From positions 1 through 42,425 of IMG/VR virus record IMGVR_UViG_3300046683_000310: a stretch of 42,425 bases of DNA; one strand, given 5' to 3'. A program made the position numbers and the translations under genes. This DNA is from a virus. This document shows positions 40,049 through 42,425 of this stretch, piece by piece. Position 1 is the first letter of the stretch; each line of letters opens with the position of its first letter. The notes beneath the pieces are model-generated. The model ran no database searches. It saw only the letters and a list, made by a program, of their open reading frames with translations, and was not told the origin of the DNA.

Positions 40049-40377
40049 TGCGGACGCTCAGGCAGCAGCAGAGCCTGTTCGCCAAGTTACTCGCGTGGCA
40101 CATCGCGTGGATCTACGAAGTGGACGGCTGGGCCGTCACCTTTGCGGATGTCTACCGCCCGGACAAGAGTGGGCACATGGATGGATCGCTCCACTACATT
40201 CGCCTTGCCGCGGATCTGAATCTCTTCGTGGACGGGATCTGGCAGACTGAGGACTGTCCGCAGTGGCGGCTGATCGGCTCCCACTGGAAAAGCCTCGATC
40301 CGGACGCGCGGTGGGGCGGGGATTTCAAGACACTGGATCTGGATCATTTCAGCCTCGAATGGGGAGGGAAGCAGTGA
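40045..40377 (+). CDS. Peptidase M15-type endolysin
   Basis: A 110-residue protein. SLHYIRLAAD (48-57) provides H50 and D57, and LDLDHFSLEW provides H101, the zinc ligands of M15 (VanY-type) D-Ala-D-Ala peptidases; the usual Gly of the SxHxxGxAxD motif is Arg53 here. The group of small phage M15 endolysins has this size. It cuts peptide bridges of the host cell wall at lysis. It overlaps the tailspike stop and the following lipoprotein gene. Confidence 0.8.
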   Translation: MMRTLRQQQSLFAKLLAWHIAWIYEVDGWAVTFADVYRPDKSGHMDGSLHYIRLAADLNLFVDGIWQTEDCPQWRLIGSHWKSLDPDARWGGDFKTLDLDHFSLEWGGKQ

Positions 40378-40700
40378 GACGACACTCGACGGTCGCGGTC
40401 CTCGTGCTGGCGCTGGCCCTGACGGCTTGCCCAGCCAGTCAACAGCTGACGGCCTACAAGACGCTCGGGGCTCTGGTGACGGCTGTCTACACGGGCATGG
40501 AGGTCTACGGGGCTGAGGTGCGCGCCGGGCACATCTCGCAGGCCGATCAGGACAAGGTCCGGAAAGCCTACGTGACCTACCAGCAGGCGATCGGGCCGGT
40601 GATCCAGACCAAGGGGCTGACCGGGCCAGTCCCGGACAGCGTAGCGGGCGCCGCCGGCGCTCTTCTGGGATTGCTCAACGGGCTGGGGGTGCTCAAATGA
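40374..40700 (+). CDS. Lysis-cassette lipoprotein (outer spanin-like)
   Basis: A 108-residue protein from a GTG overlapping the endolysin stop. A signal with lipobox LTAC (C19) predicts lipidation. The rest is Ala/Gly/Val-rich with a short helical part. Lipoproteins in this place are often outer-membrane spanins that complete lysis in Gram-negative hosts, though the second half differs from classic o-spanins. Confidence 0.65.
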   Translation: MRRHSTVAVLVLALALTACPASQQLTAYKTLGALVTAVYTGMEVYGAEVRAGHISQADQDKVRKAYVTYQQAIGPVIQTKGLTGPVPDSVAGAAGALLGLLNGLGVLK

Positions 40701-40870
40701 GCGAGGCAGTCATTCTCGCGATCGTCCAGTACGCGATTCGCTACGGCCCGGATGCTGCCAAGGCACTGAAGGAGATCTTCTCCGCCAAGGACCCCACGGA
40801 CGCGCAGTGGCAGGCGCTGTGGGATAAATCCCAGATCTCCTACGACGCCATCGTGACGGGAGGAAAGTGA
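40697..40870 (+). CDS. Small lysis-cassette protein
   Basis: A 57-residue protein between the lipoprotein and holin-like genes, with ATGA and GTGA overlaps on both sides. The sequence (SEAVILAIVQYAIRYGPDAAKALKEIFSAK) is helical and mildly amphipathic. It may be a holin regulator or antiholin; nothing specific was recognised. Confidence 0.6.
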   Translation: MSEAVILAIVQYAIRYGPDAAKALKEIFSAKDPTDAQWQALWDKSQISYDAIVTGGK

Positions 40871-41193
40871 GCGAAGATCCCACCGGTCCGGGGCCCGTCT
40901 CGCCGCTGTCGGTCGGCGGCATTCGTCGCGGAATTTGCTCCCTGATTTCTTTCGGCGTGCTGGCGTTCGCCTTTGTCCACAAGCTGAAGACGGACCCGAA
41001 ATCCGTCACCAGCGTGGATATCGAAGTCTTGGTGGAAAATACCGCGCTGGCGTTCGCGACCCTGACATCCCTCTACGTCGGGGTGATGAATATCTGGAAA
41101 AGGATTCGGGTGGGCCAAGATCCCACCAACACGGCACCGCCCGTGAAGGTGCCCGACATCGTCAACACGGTGGTGTCAAGGCTGTCCCGATGA
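40867..41193 (+). CDS. Holin-like two-span membrane protein
   Basis: A 108-residue protein from a GTG overlapping the previous stop. Two hydrophobic helices (about 21-40 and 57-77) are joined by a charged loop (KTDPKSVTSVDIEVLVEN), with a hydrophilic C-terminal tail. Two-span proteins of this length next to an endolysin are usually class II holins that form the lysis pore. Confidence 0.7.
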   Translation: MSEDPTGPGPVSPLSVGGIRRGICSLISFGVLAFAFVHKLKTDPKSVTSVDIEVLVENTALAFATLTSLYVGVMNIWKRIRVGQDPTNTAPPVKVPDIVNTVVSRLSR

Positions 41194-41465
41194 ACCCGGC
41201 CATGACCTCGGTCAACTGGTTCCTGATTCTCCAGAGCGTGATTGCGGGGGTTCTGGTGGTCGGCACGCTGGGCGTGTTCAAGTTCGCCCGAGCCGTCGAG
41301 CAGTGGTACCACACCAACGAAACCCGCATGACGCAGCTGGAGAGAGCCCGAGTCCGGCACGCGCTCCGGCTGGAGCGAGCCGAGGGATTTCTGGAAGAGA
41401 CTTATCCGGGGAAATTCCTCCGGCGCCGGGTGGAGGATTTAATGAATATTGACCCCGATAAATAG
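41190..41465 (+). CDS. Single-span membrane protein, inner spanin-like
   Basis: A 91-residue protein with one N-terminal transmembrane helix (about 8-30) and a charged, helical C-terminal region (MTQLERARVRHALRLERAEG). This is the layout of an inner-membrane spanin, which would pair with the lipoprotein at 40374. It overlaps the holin-like gene by 4 bases. Confidence 0.65.
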   Translation: MNPAMTSVNWFLILQSVIAGVLVVGTLGVFKFARAVEQWYHTNETRMTQLERARVRHALRLERAEGFLEETYPGKFLRRRVEDLMNIDPDK

Positions 41466-41495
41466 GGTACCCTCCGGGGCAGGAGGCTTCCCTTC

Positions 41496-42233
41496 ATGCC
41501 CGAAATTAATCTAGCCGACGACTCGCCCCAGCCCGTCAAGCGCGGCCGTGGCCGACCCCGGAAAAATCCCGAGCCGATCCCCGAAAATCCCGAGCCCCGA
41601 ATTTCCCTCGCAGAGCCAGAGCCGGAGGTCGCTCCGGTTCCGGTCGCTCCGCCGCCGGCCAAGGACGCCGTGGACATCACGCTGGCGGCCGCGGCGCAGC
41701 AGGTGATCCACCTCTCGTCGTGGCTCAAGGGCGTCCAGCCAGCCAGTCTCTACGACGCCATCCGGGCAGCCTTCCGTCTCGGTCTCGATCCCAGCGGCGT
41801 CGGCAGCTTCGCGCGCGTGGTCATGCGCAACGGTTCGTCCGTGCTCGTCTTGGGAGACAACGGCATTCTCCGTCTGGCGATGCAGAGCGGCGAGTTCGCC
41901 TTTCTGGAAGCGCGGCCGGTCTTCGAGAAGGACACCTTCGCGCTGGACTACGCCCAGCAGATCCTGCAGCACGCGCCGCACGCGGGCGAGGATGGGCCCG
42001 GCGCGATCCACGGTGCTTACGCGGTCTACTTGGACCGTAACGGGATTCGCCACATGCAGTTCGTCAGCGGGCGCGAGATCAAGGAAGGGTCCGACCGGAT
42101 GCTGATCTCTGGCATGACGGCTGAGGAGGTCTGCCGGAAGGTGGCGCTCTGCGCGCTGCTAGCGATGGCTCCCATCCCTCTCTCGGAGCTGCGGCACGCT
42201 CTGGACTTCGAGACGCGGTCGGCAGCTCAATAA
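41496..42233 (+). CDS. Second, divergent RecT-like protein with N-terminal AT-hook
   Basis: A 245-residue protein. Residues 15-23 (KRGRGRPRK) are a typical AT-hook that binds the minor groove of AT-rich DNA, in a Pro/Glu-rich, disordered leader (1-60). Residues 84-240 align with the RecT at 2954: LGLDPSG with LGLDIGG, GDNGILRLAMQSG with GYRGLIDLARRSG, EARPVFEKD with EARVVHEKD, GAYAVYL with YAYAVARL, and a final EEVCRKVALCALLAMAP with EEMYRKTVVRRLVKYLP. Several basic residues of the canonical protein are missing. AGGAGG lies upstream. It is read just before the RHH gene. Homology is clear from the pattern; function unknown. Confidence 0.8.
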   Translation: MPEINLADDSPQPVKRGRGRPRKNPEPIPENPEPRISLAEPEPEVAPVPVAPPPAKDAVDITLAAAAQQVIHLSSWLKGVQPASLYDAIRAAFRLGLDPSGVGSFARVVMRNGSSVLVLGDNGILRLAMQSGEFAFLEARPVFEKDTFALDYAQQILQHAPHAGEDGPGAIHGAYAVYLDRNGIRHMQFVSGREIKEGSDRMLISGMTAEEVCRKVALCALLAMAPIPLSELRHALDFETRSAAQ

Positions 42234-42249
42234 TAATATAAAATAATCC

Positions 42250-42277
42250 TTGACTCTCCGGGAGTCGCGCGTATTCT
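42250..42277 (+). promoter_or_regulatory. Early promoter of the RHH gene
   Basis: TTGACT (42250-42255), a 16-bp spacer and TATTCT (42272-42277), followed 7 nt later by the ATG of the RHH gene (42285). The distance suggests that transcription starts at or next to the ATG, so the message is likely leaderless, as for the lambda cI message from PRM. Confidence 0.65.
42252..42266. promoter_or_regulatory. Operator palindrome in the promoter spacer
   Basis: GACTCTCCGGGAGTC is a 15-bp inverted repeat with one mismatched pair, lying between -35 and -10. A repressor bound here would block RNA polymerase. The RHH product of the same transcript is the obvious candidate ligand. Confidence 0.55.
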
Positions 42278-42282
42278 TGGGC

Positions 42283-42425
42283 CCATGAGGCTCAATCGAA
42301 AACCGCGGCTCCCGAAGGATCTGGTCAAGTCCCCGCTCAGCACCTCGATTCCCCAGAAGTACGTCCGTCAGCTGGAGAGGCTGGCCGCGGCGGCCAAGAC
42401 GAATCTAGCTGCGTACGTGCGCGAC
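42283..42425. repeat. Right copy of the imperfect 143-bp terminal repeat
   Basis: It matches 1-143 except at five positions, all silent in the RHH gene. The ATG at 42285 restarts that gene, which runs off the end of the window after 47 codons. Confidence 0.9.
42285..42425 (+). CDS. Second, truncated copy of the RHH regulator gene
   Basis: 47 codons that encode exactly the same residues as the first 47 codons at 3-143, with five synonymous changes. It is cut by the end of the sequence. The promoter at 42250-42277 lies in front of this copy, so it defines the regulatory region for the gene in the circular genome. Confidence 0.8.
   Translation, partial: MRLNRKPRLPKDLVKSPLSTSIPQKYVRQLERLAAAAKTNLAAYVRD

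Noticed and set aside
1-42425. tRNA genes, CRISPR arrays, insertion sequences
   Set aside because: I looked for cloverleaf-type signals, regularly spaced repeats and transposase motifs and saw none; without tools a weak tRNA could be missed.

Overview
This window looks like one complete genome of a GC-rich, tailed, short-tailed (podovirus-type) phage, probably assembled from a metagenome. The last 143 bases repeat the first 143 with five differences, so the sequence closes into a circle of about 42,282 bp. It carries a full virion set: small and large terminase, portal, scaffold, major capsid protein, head-tail adaptor, beta-propeller-like tail hub, very large ejection-type proteins, a pectate-lyase-fold tailspike and a lysis cassette. 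No tape measure, tail tube or sheath gene was seen. No integrase, DNA polymerase, helicase, primase or tRNA was recognised, so replication probably leans on the host. Lipoproteins, a spanin-like lysis cassette and a secreted protein with a C-terminal sorting-type signal point to a Gram-negative host of the Myxococcota/Desulfobacterota/Binatota kind. The host assignment is inference.

Layout. (1) 3-5363, rightward early operon of tightly overlapping small genes: a ribbon-helix-helix regulator, many small cysteine-cluster proteins, a YqaJ-type exonuclease, a RecT annealase, a winged-helix protein and a PD-(D/E)XK-type endonuclease. (2) 5305-6192, a secreted Thr/Pro-rich protein. (3) 6145-9393, leftward operon: an RHH protein, a lipoprotein, four small unknown proteins and a DUF932 protein, read from a promoter near 9605-9634 through a structured leader of about 205 nt. 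(4) 9597-9803, AT-rich control region with divergent promoters, an operator palindrome and DnaA-box-like repeats. (5) 9927-12515, small genes, a 320-bp non-coding stretch, a parS-like palindrome and a three-repeat structural protein, closed by a terminator. (6) 12603-14038, leftward small genes. (7) 14079-40048, rightward virion module, interrupted by a leftward three-gene cassette (18497-19454). (8) 40045-41465, lysis genes. (9) 41496-42233, a second, divergent RecT-like protein with an AT-hook, followed by the promoter of the RHH gene that opens the genome.

How it fits together. The exonuclease and RecT form a two-component single-strand annealing system of the lambda Exo/Bet type. Terminase, portal, scaffold and capsid proteins build and fill the head, and adaptor, hub, tailspike and ejection proteins deliver DNA. 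The M15-type peptidase, holin-like protein and lipoprotein release progeny. The most unusual items are the second AT-hook RecT, the near-consensus parS site, the structured leader with a hairpin over the DUF932 ribosome-binding site, the CTERM-like secreted protein, a zincin motif in the largest virion protein, and the all-synonymous differences between the two genome ends.
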